DNA of 36,180 nt from an uncultured Spirochaetales bacterium (GTDB lineage: Bacteria > Spirochaetota > Spirochaetia > Sphaerochaetales > Sphaerochaetaceae), in contig CALXKL010000014.1 of NCBI GenBank assembly GCA_944388965.1, forward strand, positions 1 through 36,180, in the 5' to 3' direction. The stretch's first letter is position 1. Each line of letters begins with the position of its first letter. Below are positions 16,670 to 24,777 of the stretch, in pieces. The notes below the pieces were generated by a model. That model saw only the letters and a list, made by a program, of their open reading frames with translations, ran no database searches and was not told where the DNA came from. A program made the translations under genes and the position numbers.

Positions 16670-17743
16670 TCAGGATCCCTGGTGGCGTCTCAGCCACTCC
16701 TCGTCGTCCGCATTGAGCTCGGTGTCCGGCTCCTTGTCGTCCAGATCCGCATCCACTTCTCCAGGGCTCTCGAGCGCGGCCTGTTCGGCCATCTCGAGCT
16801 CCTCCTGCGGTGCGAACCGGTGCCCCTCGGGGGCGTGTGCAGGCATCCAGCCGTTTATTATGCTGACGGGGTCGCTATCGCAGTCGGCCATGGTCTGCAC
16901 CCTGGTGGATTCGTCACACAGTGCGTCGCGGAGATTCTGGATGAAGTCCTTCGAGATTATCGTGACGGGGCGGAATGAGACCTTCTCGAGCGCCTCGTCC
17001 AACATCTTCACCGCCTCGTCGGACTTCCCGTAGTGCATCCAGACCTGTGCCATGTGGACATAGGGGTCCGCAAAGCCGAATGAGGAGGCCTTGTCGAACA
17101 GCGTCCTGAGCATGACATAGGCGCCTTTCCAGTTTCCACCGAGCATCTCGTAGACGATCTGGAGGTCGAGAAGTGCAGGCGAGGTCACGCGGCTCTGGCT
17201 GAACTCGCGCACAGTGCGTCTGAAGTCCTTCACGCGGCCCAGTGCGAGGTAGTATGTGCAGATGTTTATGTATAGGACATTGTCCCGGTACTTCGTCTTC
17301 ATGACCTCCTCGCACAGCGACAGCGCCCTTTCGTAGTCGCGATCGATGTAGAAGGCAAGCGAGAGGGCGCTCTTGGCCTGGCCGAGTATGACCTCGTCCT
17401 TGACGCTTCTGGATGTCACGAGCTTCTCCAGCGCCCACCTGCCTTCACAGGCATGACCCTCCTGGATGAGGATCGTCGCCGCGAGGACCGTGTATTTCGG
17501 GCTGATGCCGGCCTTCAGCGTCCTGGCATACCATGCCATGGCTTCTGGATACCGTGACCGGTCCTTCGCGCTGTATATCCTGTTGGCCTTGATGAAGAAG
17601 AAGTACGCCCTGCGTGCCCACAGTATGGTGGCAAGGGCGAGCAGCAGGACCACCGCCTGGCTGGCGAGGTCCAGGTTTCCGAATAGTATCGTGAGGACTA
17701 TGACCATTGCGGCCACGTAAGTCATGACTCTGTTCTTATCCAT
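16670..17743 (-). CDS. Membrane-anchored TPR protein, unknown function
   Basis: The 357-residue protein has two adjacent N-terminal helices (about 7-24 and 28-48) followed by tetratricopeptide-like helical repeats (about 65-265; for example ALSLAFYIDRDYERALSLCE and AQVWMHYGKSDEAVKMLDEA). The C-terminal 70 residues are acidic and low in complexity, ending DDEEWLRRHQGS. This suggests a cytoplasmic scaffold on the inner membrane. I do not recognise a named family. The ATG at 17743 has AGGG 5 nt upstream, and the gene is divergent from queH. Its stop abuts that of rnz. Confidence 0.72.
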   Translation of the reverse strand: MDKNRVMTYVAAMVIVLTILFGNLDLASQAVVLLLALATILWARRAYFFFIKANRIYSAKDRSRYPEAMAWYARTLKAGISPKYTVLAATILIQEGHACEGRWALEKLVTSRSVKDEVILGQAKSALSLAFYIDRDYERALSLCEEVMKTKYRDNVLYINICTYYLALGRVKDFRRTVREFSQSRVTSPALLDLQIVYEMLGGNWKGAYVMLRTLFDKASSFGFADPYVHMAQVWMHYGKSDEAVKMLDEALEKVSFRPVTIISKDFIQNLRDALCDESTRVQTMADCDSDPVSIINGWMPAHAPEGHRFAPQEELEMAEQAALESPGEVDADLDDKEPDTELNADDEEWLRRHQGS

Positions 17744-17774
17744 AAAAACCCTTGATGAAGAAATATATGTTTCA

Positions 17775-17783
17775 TGATAGTAT
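17775..17783 (+). promoter_or_regulatory. Extended -10 promoter of queH, suggesting a leaderless transcript
   Basis: TGA plus TAGTAT (17778-17783), the same extended -10 sequence that precedes tRNA-Arg. The ATG at 17791 follows after 7 nt with no Shine-Dalgarno sequence between. Confidence 0.45.
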
Positions 17784-17790
17784 TTCCATC

Positions 17791-18327
17791 ATGGAAAAGG
17801 AAGATAGGCGACTGCTGCTGCACTGCTGCTGCGGTCCCTGTTCCACGGCCTCGATAGAACGCCTGCTGGAAGAGGGGATCACTCCCGTGCTCTTCTTCTC
17901 CAACAGCAACATCCATCCCTCGTCGGAGTTCGACAAGCGCTATGGGGAGCTGCTGAAGGTCGCCAGACACTACGGTCTGGAGGTGATCAGGGAGGAGCAG
18001 GACCACGATGCCTGGAGGAATGCGGTGAAGGGGCACGAAGACGACCGGGAGGGCGGAGAGCGATGCAGCCTCTGCTTCCGCTACAATCTTCTGCGTGCCG
18101 CCGCCAAGGCACGTGAGCTCGGTATACCTTCATTCGCCACCACGCTCACAGTCTCGCGTTTCAAGAACAGCGCCAGGATCTTCGCCCAGGGCGAGGATCT
18201 CGACGGCTTCGAGCCCATCGACTTCAAGAAGAGGGACGGTTTCAACCGTTCACTCCGGCTGTCGAAGGAGCTTGACCTGTACAGGCAGGACTACTGCGGC
18301 TGCGAGTTCTCGATGAGGAAGGGATGA
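17791..18327 (+). CDS. queH: Epoxyqueuosine reductase QueH
   Basis: QueH (former DUF208) reduces epoxyqueuosine to queuosine in the wobble position of certain tRNAs, replacing the unrelated cobalamin enzyme QueG. The 178-residue protein shows the expected metal-binding cysteines: HCCCGPC (Cys12, 13, 14, 17), ERCSLCF (Cys92, 95) and DYCGC (Cys169, 171). TTLTVSRFKN is another family block. I prefer the ATG at 17791, where homology starts; an in-frame TTG at 17752 and ATG at 17755 would add 12-13 residues overlapping the promoter. Its stop overlaps the next start (ATGATGA). Confidence 0.9.
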   Translation: MEKEDRRLLLHCCCGPCSTASIERLLEEGITPVLFFSNSNIHPSSEFDKRYGELLKVARHYGLEVIREEQDHDAWRNAVKGHEDDREGGERCSLCFRYNLLRAAAKARELGIPSFATTLTVSRFKNSARIFAQGEDLDGFEPIDFKKRDGFNRSLRLSKELDLYRQDYCGCEFSMRKG

Positions 18328-19841
18328 TGAGAAAGCTGTTCAGGCTGCTGTCCTCCAGACTGTTCTGGTTCGCACTGCTGATGCTGATGCAGTTCGTCCT
18401 GCTCGTCGTCGGAGTCTTCTACATCTCGAACAATTACTATGTGCTCCTGTTCTTCCTTGCCACCAGCCTTTTTGCGGCCCTCTTCGTCGCCACCCGGGAC
18501 GAGAGCCCCGACTACAAGCTTGCCTGGATGCTCATAATAGTGGTCTTCCCGCTTGCCGGAGGCGTTCTGTATCTGATCTTCGGAAAGAAGAAGATCGGAC
18601 GCGTGGCGGTCAGGAAGATCCTCCTCACGCGTGACATCGCCCGCTACAAGGAGGACATGGAGCTGGTGGACGGACAGGAGGACCTGGCCCGCACAGAGAG
18701 CCGTCAGATGTCGTATATTCACTCGATGACCGGCTTCGCCCCGTGGAGGGATAGCGGGGTCAGATACTACGCCTATGGCGACGACTTCATGAAGGACCTC
18801 ATCGACGACATACGCAGTGCTAGGAACTTCATTTTCATCGAGTACTTCATAATAGGAAGGGGGCTGATGTGGGAGACGATCCTGGAGGAGCTTGCCAGGA
18901 AGAGGGCCGAGGGCGTCTCCATCAGAATCATCTACGACGACCTGGGCTCCATCAGCGCCGTGCCGATAAACTATTTCCGTACTCTGCGTTCCATGGGCTT
19001 CGAGGCATACACGTTCAACCCGATAGCCCTGCACATGAACCCAAGGCTGAACTACCGCGACCACAGGAAGATATTCAACATCGACGGCAACGTATGCTAC
19101 ACGGGAGGGCTGAACCTGGCCGACGAGTATGTGAACGCCAAGGTCCGTTTCGGATACTGGAAGGACAACGCGGTCAGGATAGAGGGGCCTGCCGTGTGGA
19201 ACTTCACCCTGATGTTCCTGTCCGTCTGGCGCGGTCTGAGCCGTAGGGATGAGGACTACGAATCATACCGGCCGACGGTGAAGATGCCCTCGGACGGCTA
19301 TGTCCAGCCGTTCGCAGACAGCCCGTTCGATGACAACGCCGTGGCCCGCAACGTGTACATCCAGGCGATCAACAACGCCCGCCGCTATGTCTGGATCGTC
19401 ACGCCGTACCTGATACTCGACAGCGACATGACGACGGCGCTGTCGATATCCGCCGCATCCGGAGTTGACGTGAGGATAGTCTGCCCGCACTACGCAGACA
19501 AGAAGAGCGTCCACGAGGTGACCAGGAGCGTATACCGCAAGCTTGTGGCCTCCGGCGTGAGGATTTATGAATACTGGCCGGGGTTCATCCATTCCAAGAC
19601 ACTGGTCGCCGACGACAGGATGGCTCTTGTCGGAACGGCGAATCTCGACTACCGTTCCTTCTTCCTGCACTTCGAGCTGAGCGTCCTGTTCATGGGCGGC
19701 AGCGTCGTGGACGAGGTGAAGAGGGATACGCAATACGCATTGCAGCGCAGTGTGGAGCAGACCGAGGAGGAACTGATGAAGGTGTCGTTCGTCAGACGCC
19801 TGGTGAGGACGTTCTTCGGTTTCTTCGCACCGGCGCTGTGA
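18324..19841 (+). CDS. cls: Cardiolipin synthase (PLD family)
   Basis: The enzyme condenses phospholipids to form cardiolipin at the inner membrane. The 505-residue protein has two N-terminal helices (about 13-34 and 38-56), a third hydrophobic stretch (about 67-86) and two phospholipase-D HKD motifs: His247-Lys249-Asp254 in DHRKIFNID, and His423-Lys425-Asp430 in IHSKTLVADD. Each is followed by the expected GG or GTANLDYRS block. This is the normal ClsA-type size and layout. Two adjacent ATGs (18324 and 18327) are both served by GAGG at 18315. It overlaps queH and is probably co-transcribed with it. Confidence 0.93.
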   Translation: MMRKLFRLLSSRLFWFALLMLMQFVLLVVGVFYISNNYYVLLFFLATSLFAALFVATRDESPDYKLAWMLIIVVFPLAGGVLYLIFGKKKIGRVAVRKILLTRDIARYKEDMELVDGQEDLARTESRQMSYIHSMTGFAPWRDSGVRYYAYGDDFMKDLIDDIRSARNFIFIEYFIIGRGLMWETILEELARKRAEGVSIRIIYDDLGSISAVPINYFRTLRSMGFEAYTFNPIALHMNPRLNYRDHRKIFNIDGNVCYTGGLNLADEYVNAKVRFGYWKDNAVRIEGPAVWNFTLMFLSVWRGLSRRDEDYESYRPTVKMPSDGYVQPFADSPFDDNAVARNVYIQAINNARRYVWIVTPYLILDSDMTTALSISAASGVDVRIVCPHYADKKSVHEVTRSVYRKLVASGVRIYEYWPGFIHSKTLVADDRMALVGTANLDYRSFFLHFELSVLFMGGSVVDEVKRDTQYALQRSVEQTEEELMKVSFVRRLVRTFFGFFAPAL

Positions 19842-19856
19842 CATGAGGGGACTGAT

Positions 19857-20177
19857 ATGGCAAGAAAGAGCGAAGATGTGAAGATCGACCTGACACCATG
19901 GTACGACGACATGGTCAAGCTGTTTACGCAGGTGGAGAGCGAAGAGGACATGAAGGCGCTGTTCGACGACATGTTCACCCAGGCCGAGATCAGGGACTTC
20001 ACCATCAGATGGAAGCTCATGAACGACCTGTACGAGCATGTACCGCAGCGCACGATCGCCCAGGAGCTGAGGATAAGCCTGTGCCGCATAACCCGTGGCA
20101 GCAGGATGCTCAAGAAGAAGGACGGCTACGTCAGGAGACGGCTGAGTGAGCGTTATGACGACCATCTGCACATCTGA
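19857..20177 (+). CDS. TrpR-family transcriptional repressor
   Basis: The 106-residue all-helical protein matches the TrpR/YerC family. The helix-turn-helix at about 64-86 ([20 protein letters not shown]) is very close to the TrpR recognition region, including the ITRGS signature. An upstream [14 protein letters not shown] corresponds to the core helices that form the intertwined dimer. No tryptophan genes lie nearby, so the effector and targets are unknown; it could be a YerC-like regulator with no tryptophan binding. The ATG at 19857 follows GAGGGG (19845-19850), 15 nt after cls, so it may share the cls transcript. Confidence 0.85.
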   Translation: MARKSEDVKIDLTPWYDDMVKLFTQVESEEDMKALFDDMFTQAEIRDFTIRWKLMNDLYEHVPQRTIAQELRISLCRITRGSRMLKKKDGYVRRRLSERYDDHLHI

Positions 20178-20179
20178 GC

Positions 20180-20208
20180 TTGCCAAGGACGGAGTTTAAT
20201 GATATTTT
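20180..20208 (+). promoter_or_regulatory. Promoter of the rubredoxin gene
   Basis: TTGCCA (20180-20185), a 17-nt spacer and TATTTT (20203-20208), directly after the trpR-like stop. The leader of about 30 nt contains GAAGGAG. Confidence 0.6.
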
Positions 20209-20245
20209 ATTGATAACGATTCTTGATAAGAGAAGGAGAGAAGCC

Positions 20246-20362
20246 ATGAAGTACAGATGTGTCCTGTGTGGTTATGAATACGAGGGGGACAGCCTCCCTG
20301 ATGATTTCGTCTGCCCGGTGTGCGGAGCAGGCCCCGAGGACTTCGAGGTCGTCGAGGAGTGA
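20246..20362 (+). CDS. Short rubredoxin
   Basis: This 38-residue protein consists of one rubredoxin fold: YRCVLCGY (Cys5, Cys8) and [18 protein letters not shown] (Cys23, Cys26) bind one iron with four cysteines. It is about 14 residues shorter than classical 52-residue rubredoxins because the loop between the two knuckles is shortened to [11 protein letters not shown]; the tail is otherwise canonical. It probably carries single electrons in oxygen or peroxide detoxification with reductases or rubrerythrins encoded elsewhere. The ATG at 20246 follows AAGGAG. Promoter and terminator flank it closely, so it is monocistronic. Confidence 0.88.
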   Translation: MKYRCVLCGYEYEGDSLPDDFVCPVCGAGPEDFEVVEE

Positions 20363-20371
20363 ACATGATGA

Positions 20372-20403
20372 CGGGCCCGGAGTTTCCGGGCCCGGTTCTT
20401 CTT
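20372..20403 (+). terminator. Rho-independent terminator after rubredoxin
   Basis: A perfect 10-bp GC-rich stem, CGGGCCCGGA (20372-20381) and TCCGGGCCCG (20385-20394), with a 3-nt loop, followed by GTTCTTCTT. Confidence 0.88.
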
Positions 20404-20404
20404 A

Positions 20405-20434
20405 TTGACTAAGGTGGTCGATTCCTCTTAGGAT
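20405..20434 (+). promoter_or_regulatory. Promoter for tRNA-Leu
   Basis: TTGACT (20405-20410), an 18-nt spacer and TAGGAT (20429-20434). The start near 20441 lies about 7 nt ahead of the tRNA. Confidence 0.5.
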
Positions 20435-20447
20435 TCGACACTGTCAT

Positions 20448-20531
20448 GGCCGCATGGCGGAATTGGTAGACGCAGTAGACTCAAAATCTGCCGGCAGCAA
20501 TGCCATATCGGTTCGATCCCGATTGCGGCTA
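20448..20531 (+). tRNA. tRNA-Leu (anticodon CAA)
   Basis: A class II tRNA with a long variable arm. The acceptor stem is GGCCGCA (20448-20454) with TGCGGCT (20524-20530). The anticodon stem GTAGA/TCTGC encloses the loop CTCAAAA, giving CAA, which reads UUG. The T arm is ATCGG-TTCGATC-CCGAT, the discriminator is A20531, and CCA is not encoded. Confidence 0.93.
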
Positions 20532-20536
20532 TCAAG

Positions 20537-20567
20537 GCCGGGTTCCCTGTTTAGGAATCCGGCTTTC
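20537..20567 (+). terminator. Rho-independent terminator after tRNA-Leu
   Basis: GCCGGGTTCC (20537-20546) pairs with GGAATCCGGC (20554-20563) with one G-U pair, followed by TTTC. The U-run is short. Confidence 0.65.
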
Positions 20568-20591
20568 ATCTTCTCCCTCAGCGCATTTACG

Positions 20592-20620
20592 TTGAAACTT
20601 CCCCATTCATCCGCTATATT
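20592..20620 (+). promoter_or_regulatory. Promoter of the patatin gene
   Basis: TTGAAA (20592-20597), a 17-nt spacer and TATATT (20615-20620), close to the sigma-70 consensus. The leader is about 37 nt and contains GGGGGAA ahead of the ATG at 20664. Confidence 0.65.
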
Positions 20621-20663
20621 GACTTCACGGGCGCATCAGTGCGCCTGCGGGGGAATAGACAGC

Positions 20664-22790
20664 ATGTTCAGGAGACTTCTCATAGCATTGTCGCTTGTAC
20701 TGGCCATCGCATCCGCACTCATGGCGCAGGATGCCGCCGATATCGGGATCATAGGTGGTGCCGATGGTCCGACGGCAATCGAGGTGGTTGAAGGACAACC
20801 GGCCCTGACTGCCGACGACCTGCTGCTCGCCGATGTGCCTGTGCTCTATGGTGAGGATGGCTTCAGACAGAGGATTCTCGAGCGTACGAACGGCGAGAGG
20901 GACCCGATCGGACTTGTTCTCACAGGAGGATCTGCCCGTGCCTTCGCCCATCTGGGAGTCCTGAAATATCTTGAGGAGAAGGGCATCGAACCAGACTACA
21001 TAATCTCCAATTCGATGGGCTCTATCATAGCAATGCTGTATGCCGCCGGTCTCTCGAGCGACCAGATCATGTCGGTCATAACCTCCGGCGACCTGTCCAC
21101 GTTCTTCAAGATGACCATACCCGTTAACGGCGGTCTGCTGGACCCCACCGGCTTCAAGGGGCTCGTCGAGTCCGTCGTGGGTCCAGAGACGCAGATAGAG
21201 GATCTGGAGATTCCTGTCATGGTCATCTGCCAGGATCTGGTGACCAAGAGGGAGATACGCATCATGGAAGGCGATTTCAGCGATGTGCTTCTCGCCTCGT
21301 TCGCCATCCCTGCATACTTCCCTCCGCAGGAATACAGGGGACATCTGCTGATCGATGGGGGAATCGTGAACCTGGCGCCCATCGCCGTCGCCTACGAATA
21401 CAGCGACACGGTCATCGTCTCCACGACTTTCTATGACAACGACCAGCTCAATCTGAAGAATCTGCTGAACATACTCAACGTCTCCTTCGAGGTCAGCAAG
21501 AGACAGAACGCGGCAAGCGAGCTGAGGACCTATTCCGACAGGATGATCTGGATCAGATGCGCCGTTGAGCAGTTCAGCTTCATGGACTTCGGGGCGGCCG
21601 CCGAGATGGCCGAGATCGGCTACCAGAGCGCAGCTGTGGTGGAGGATGAACTTGACGGGCTATACAGGCATGGCATCTCGCCAGGGATTCTGGAGCGGCG
21701 GCAGCAGCTGCAGGTCAACATAGACAAGGCGATCAGGAACCAGTACTACTTCTCCCGCGTCGAGCAGCCTCAGCTGTCCAACACGCTTTCACTGGGGATG
21801 TACACGTTCCAGACGAACGACTATCCGTACTATCTGCGCAACACGTTCGATATCGGTCTTGAGTACCGCCTGGCGACACGCTCGTTCGAGCTGTCGCTGC
21901 TGATGGGAGGCGCATTCGATGCCACGTACAACAAGGACAGCAGGGCGGATTTCCTGATATCCGCATCCATGATGTACTTCCCTGTCAGTCCGCTCAGGCT
22001 CAGTCTGTACACGGCCCTGACGTTCGAGGGCCAGCCGAAGTGGTACATCCCCACGATCTATGCCCGCCAGGGACTGGACTACAAGATCTTCTCCTCCCAT
22101 GTCTTCACCGTGGAATTCAATCAGGCCATGGAGATCTACCAGGACTTCGGCGACCAGAAGGACGAGGACCAGTACATGCTCACGGCCCAGTTCAAGGGCT
22201 ATCTGAACATGTGGGACTACGCAAGGCTCAACCTCCGCTTCGGCTATATGCTCACGACACCCCTGTTCGACGACATCCCACACCATTACCTACAGGCGGG
22301 TGCCGACACGAGGCTGTATGTCGTCCCCGATGCGACGACCTTCTTCCTCGACATCGGCTTCTTCTCCCGCTTCTCCGTCGACGGTACCGGCGTGCCGATC
22401 TATTCGGCCGACGGCTTCCTGACCAACTCGGACTACCTGAACAACGGACGCAAGTACACCAATCCCGTCGACCAGGCGACTCCTGGTTTCAACGATGCCG
22501 AGGATCCGCCTCGCCAAGGCTACTTCGTGCTGCTGCCGATCTCGTTCGGCTACGCGTTCACCGCAGCCCCGTCCTTCGGCGAGCTGCTGATGGCCGACTA
22601 CCTGGAGCTGAGTCTCTATTGCGATCTGCTGTTCTGGGACGGAGTGGTGCCAGCGTACTCGACGGGTGTGGAGCTGCAGTTCGAGCTGTCTCTTATCGGA
22701 CTGCAGAACGTGCCGATGACCATAAGGGTCGGTTACGACAGTCTGGAGGAGGACATCATCTGGTCGCTTCGCTTCACGGTCACCAGATGA
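20664..22790 (+). CDS. Secreted patatin-like phospholipase with C-terminal outer-membrane barrel
   Basis: The 708-residue protein has a signal peptide (1-21, cleavage near ALMA). A short segment with DIGIIGGADGPTAIEV (26-41) is followed by a patatin domain (about 82-275): the oxyanion block TGGSAR (87-92), the nucleophile Ser117 in SNSMG (normally GxSxG; the first Gly is Ser) and Asp231 in DGG. Residues about 385-708 show alternating aromatic/hydrophobic strands ending in IIWSLRFTVTR, like an Omp85/autotransporter-type barrel. The overall plan resembles PlpD-type (type Vd) phospholipases, but no clear POTRA domain could be assigned between the two parts. It probably hydrolyses phospholipids at or outside the outer membrane. 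An in-frame extension upstream overlaps tRNA-Leu and is not real. Confidence 0.85.
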   Translation: MFRRLLIALSLVLAIASALMAQDAADIGIIGGADGPTAIEVVEGQPALTADDLLLADVPVLYGEDGFRQRILERTNGERDPIGLVLTGGSARAFAHLGVLKYLEEKGIEPDYIISNSMGSIIAMLYAAGLSSDQIMSVITSGDLSTFFKMTIPVNGGLLDPTGFKGLVESVVGPETQIEDLEIPVMVICQDLVTKREIRIMEGDFSDVLLASFAIPAYFPPQEYRGHLLIDGGIVNLAPIAVAYEYSDTVIVSTTFYDNDQLNLKNLLNILNVSFEVSKRQNAASELRTYSDRMIWIRCAVEQFSFMDFGAAAEMAEIGYQSAAVVEDELDGLYRHGISPGILERRQQLQVNIDKAIRNQYYFSRVEQPQLSNTLSLGMYTFQTNDYPYYLRNTFDIGLEYRLATRSFELSLLMGGAFDATYNKDSRADFLISASMMYFPVSPLRLSLYTALTFEGQPKWYIPTIYARQGLDYKIFSSHVFTVEFNQAMEIYQDFGDQKDEDQYMLTAQFKGYLNMWDYARLNLRFGYMLTTPLFDDIPHHYLQAGADTRLYVVPDATTFFLDIGFFSRFSVDGTGVPIYSADGFLTNSDYLNNGRKYTNPVDQATPGFNDAEDPPRQGYFVLLPISFGYAFTAAPSFGELLMADYLELSLYCDLLFWDGVVPAYSTGVELQFELSLIGLQNVPMTIRVGYDSLEEDIIWSLRFTVTR

Positions 22791-22795
22791 ATGGA

Positions 22796-22824
22796 GAAGG
22801 GCAGCCCTGTCGGAGCTGCCCTTC
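22796..22824. terminator. Bidirectional hairpin between convergent genes
   Basis: GAAGGGCAGC (22796-22805) pairs perfectly with GCTGCCCTTC (22815-22824) over a 9-nt loop. It lies between the patatin and helicase stop codons. U-runs are poor on both sides. Confidence 0.6.
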
Positions 22825-22846
22825 ATAGTCATGAGCCGCCGTGCGG

Positions 22847-24697
22847 CTACTTCCGCTTCTTCGTGTTGTATTTGCCGTGTTCCTTCTTCCTGCCCTTGGA
22901 GGCGGATCTGGAGGGGATGTAGTCGTCGTACGAATCGCGTCCGTAGAAACGTACCCCCTCCTCCCACTGGGCATGGCGTTCACGGCGTCTGCTGAACGAT
23001 GCCTTCACCTGCCTCCGGCCTGCATCGTTCCGCTTCTTCTTCCTGCCGTCCTGCTCGGCCCTGGCACGTGTCACAAGAGGCTTTCCGTCTTCGCCGTAAT
23101 CCTTGAACGTCGAGATTATCCGGCCGGCGAGATGACTGGGGACGTTGATGAAGCTGAAGTCCTCCATCACCTGGATGTCCTGCAGGTCTCCGTCCCTGAC
23201 ATTGCATGCATCGATGATCAGGTCGGCAAGCTTCCTCTTCGTGAGGTGGCTGTTGCGTCCCCGTGCGAAGAAGAGGCGCGTGATTCCATCCTTGTCCTCC
23301 GTCTCGTCGTCATGCCATGGACGCTCATACCTCTCCCTCCTGCCTCTTCTCTCCTCTTTGGCCTCGATCGCCCTGATGTCGTTGTAGCGCTCACGCTCGA
23401 GCTCATGGGGCCATTTCAGCTGGAGAAGTGCTTTGACCAGAAGATCGCTCTCGTATGAGGAAAGAAGCGTGGAGGCGATGTCGTCGTAGGCATCGTCCAG
23501 CTTGTCCATCTGAGAGGCGACAGCATCCGCCATGCGGTCCTTCTTGGCCTGGATCAGATCCGCAACCGTCGGGACCCTGTAGGGTTCTATCTCGCTTTTG
23601 TTGATGCGCTTGATGAAGGCGAACTTCCGCTTCTCCGACGGAGTGACGAATGTGATCGCGACACCGGTGCGTCCCGCTCTTCCGGTACGTCCTATGCGGT
23701 GCGTATAGACCTCCGGATCCCCGGGGATGGTGTAGTTGATGACATGGGTCAGCTCGCTGATGTCGATGCCGCGTGCCGCCACGTCGGTGGCGACGAGGAT
23801 TCCGATCTTGTGGTCGCGCATCTTCTGAAGGATGATCTCCCTCTGCTTCTGCGACAGATCACCATGCAGGGCCTCGGCGGGGTAGCCCTTCTCGCCGAGC
23901 TTGCGGCCGATCTCCTCGCACTGCACCTTCGTCTTGCAGAACACGATCGCGTAGAACTGGCTGCAGCTGTCGATGATCCTCGTGAGGACCTCCATCTTGT
24001 CGCTTTCGCGAAGAGCGACGAAGTACTGCTCGGTGAGGCTGGTGTCGACCTCCCCCTTTTTTATGCGGACGATTTCGTATTCCTTCATGAACTTCACCGC
24101 AAGGGCGAGGATCGGATCGGGCATCGTGGCCGAGAAGAAGAGCATCCTCTTGTCCTCGTTGGTCTGCGAGAGGATCTTCTCTATGTCCTCCACGAATCCC
24201 ATGTCGAGCATCTCGTCAGCCTCGTCCAGGACGGCGAACTTCAGATGGGTAAGGTCGAGTGTGCCGCGCTCCAGGTGGTCCTGTATGCGTCCGGGCGTAC
24301 CGACGACGATCTGTATCCCCTTCTTGAGCTTCTTGAACTGGGTCTCGTAGCTGGAGCCTCCGTAGATGGCCTCCACGGAGATCTTCCGCTCTCCCTTGAG
24401 CGAGGAGATCTCGTCCGCGACCTGCATGGCAAGCTCCCTTGTTGGCGCGAGCACCAGGGCCTGGGTGGACCTGTCCTCCACATCCAGCTTCTCAAGAATC
24501 GGAAGCGCGAATGCGGCGGTCTTGCCGGTTCCGGTCTGTGCCTGTCCCACTACGTCGACGTTCCTGCCCAGAAGGAGGGGTATGCACTCCCTCTGGATAT
24601 CGGTAGGCTCTGTGAAGCCTTTCCTCTCGAGCGCCTTCAGAGTGGTCGCGCTCAGTCCCAGGGCCTTGAAGGCCTCCAGGGCATCATATTCATCCAT
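22847..24697 (-). CDS. deaD: DEAD-box RNA helicase (DeaD/CsdA type)
   Basis: This ATP-dependent RNA helicase probably acts in ribosome assembly, RNA decay or cold adaptation. The 616-residue protein shows the ordered motifs: Q motif (about 27-36), AQTGTGKT (53-60), PTRELA (85-90), TPGR, DEAD (158-161), SAT, and HRIGRTGRAGR. A C-terminal DbpA/CsdA-type RNA-binding domain (about 460-540; ITRLFFARGR, VMEDFSFINVP) and a lysine/arginine-rich tail follow. The ATG at 24697 follows AAGGAAA. It is convergent with the patatin gene and has its own promoter. Confidence 0.92.
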   Translation of the reverse strand: MDEYDALEAFKALGLSATTLKALERKGFTEPTDIQRECIPLLLGRNVDVVGQAQTGTGKTAAFALPILEKLDVEDRSTQALVLAPTRELAMQVADEISSLKGERKISVEAIYGGSSYETQFKKLKKGIQIVVGTPGRIQDHLERGTLDLTHLKFAVLDEADEMLDMGFVEDIEKILSQTNEDKRMLFFSATMPDPILALAVKFMKEYEIVRIKKGEVDTSLTEQYFVALRESDKMEVLTRIIDSCSQFYAIVFCKTKVQCEEIGRKLGEKGYPAEALHGDLSQKQREIILQKMRDHKIGILVATDVAARGIDISELTHVINYTIPGDPEVYTHRIGRTGRAGRTGVAITFVTPSEKRKFAFIKRINKSEIEPYRVPTVADLIQAKKDRMADAVASQMDKLDDAYDDIASTLLSSYESDLLVKALLQLKWPHELERERYNDIRAIEAKEERRGRRERYERPWHDDETEDKDGITRLFFARGRNSHLTKRKLADLIIDACNVRDGDLQDIQVMEDFSFINVPSHLAGRIISTFKDYGEDGKPLVTRARAEQDGRKKKRNDAGRRQVKASFSRRRERHAQWEEGVRFYGRDSYDDYIPSRSASKGRKKEHGKYNTKKRK

Positions 24698-24748
24698 TGT
24701 ACGTATTTCCTTGCATGTAGATGGTTTTTTCAGATTTCAAACCGCTTG

Positions 24749-24777
24749 AATATATATTGTTTGTCCCAAAAGCTCAA
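24749..24777 (-). promoter_or_regulatory. Promoter of the DEAD-box helicase gene
   Basis: On the minus strand TTGAGC (24777-24772), a 17-nt spacer and TATATT (24754-24749). The -35 box overlaps the stop codon of the DUF2804 gene. The leader is about 45 nt. Confidence 0.5.

Noticed and set aside
20195-20232. AT-rich TGATA repeats before the rubredoxin gene as a Fur/PerR box
   Set aside because: No convincing inverted repeat matching a Fur or PerR consensus; the bases are explained by the -10 region and an AT-rich leader.
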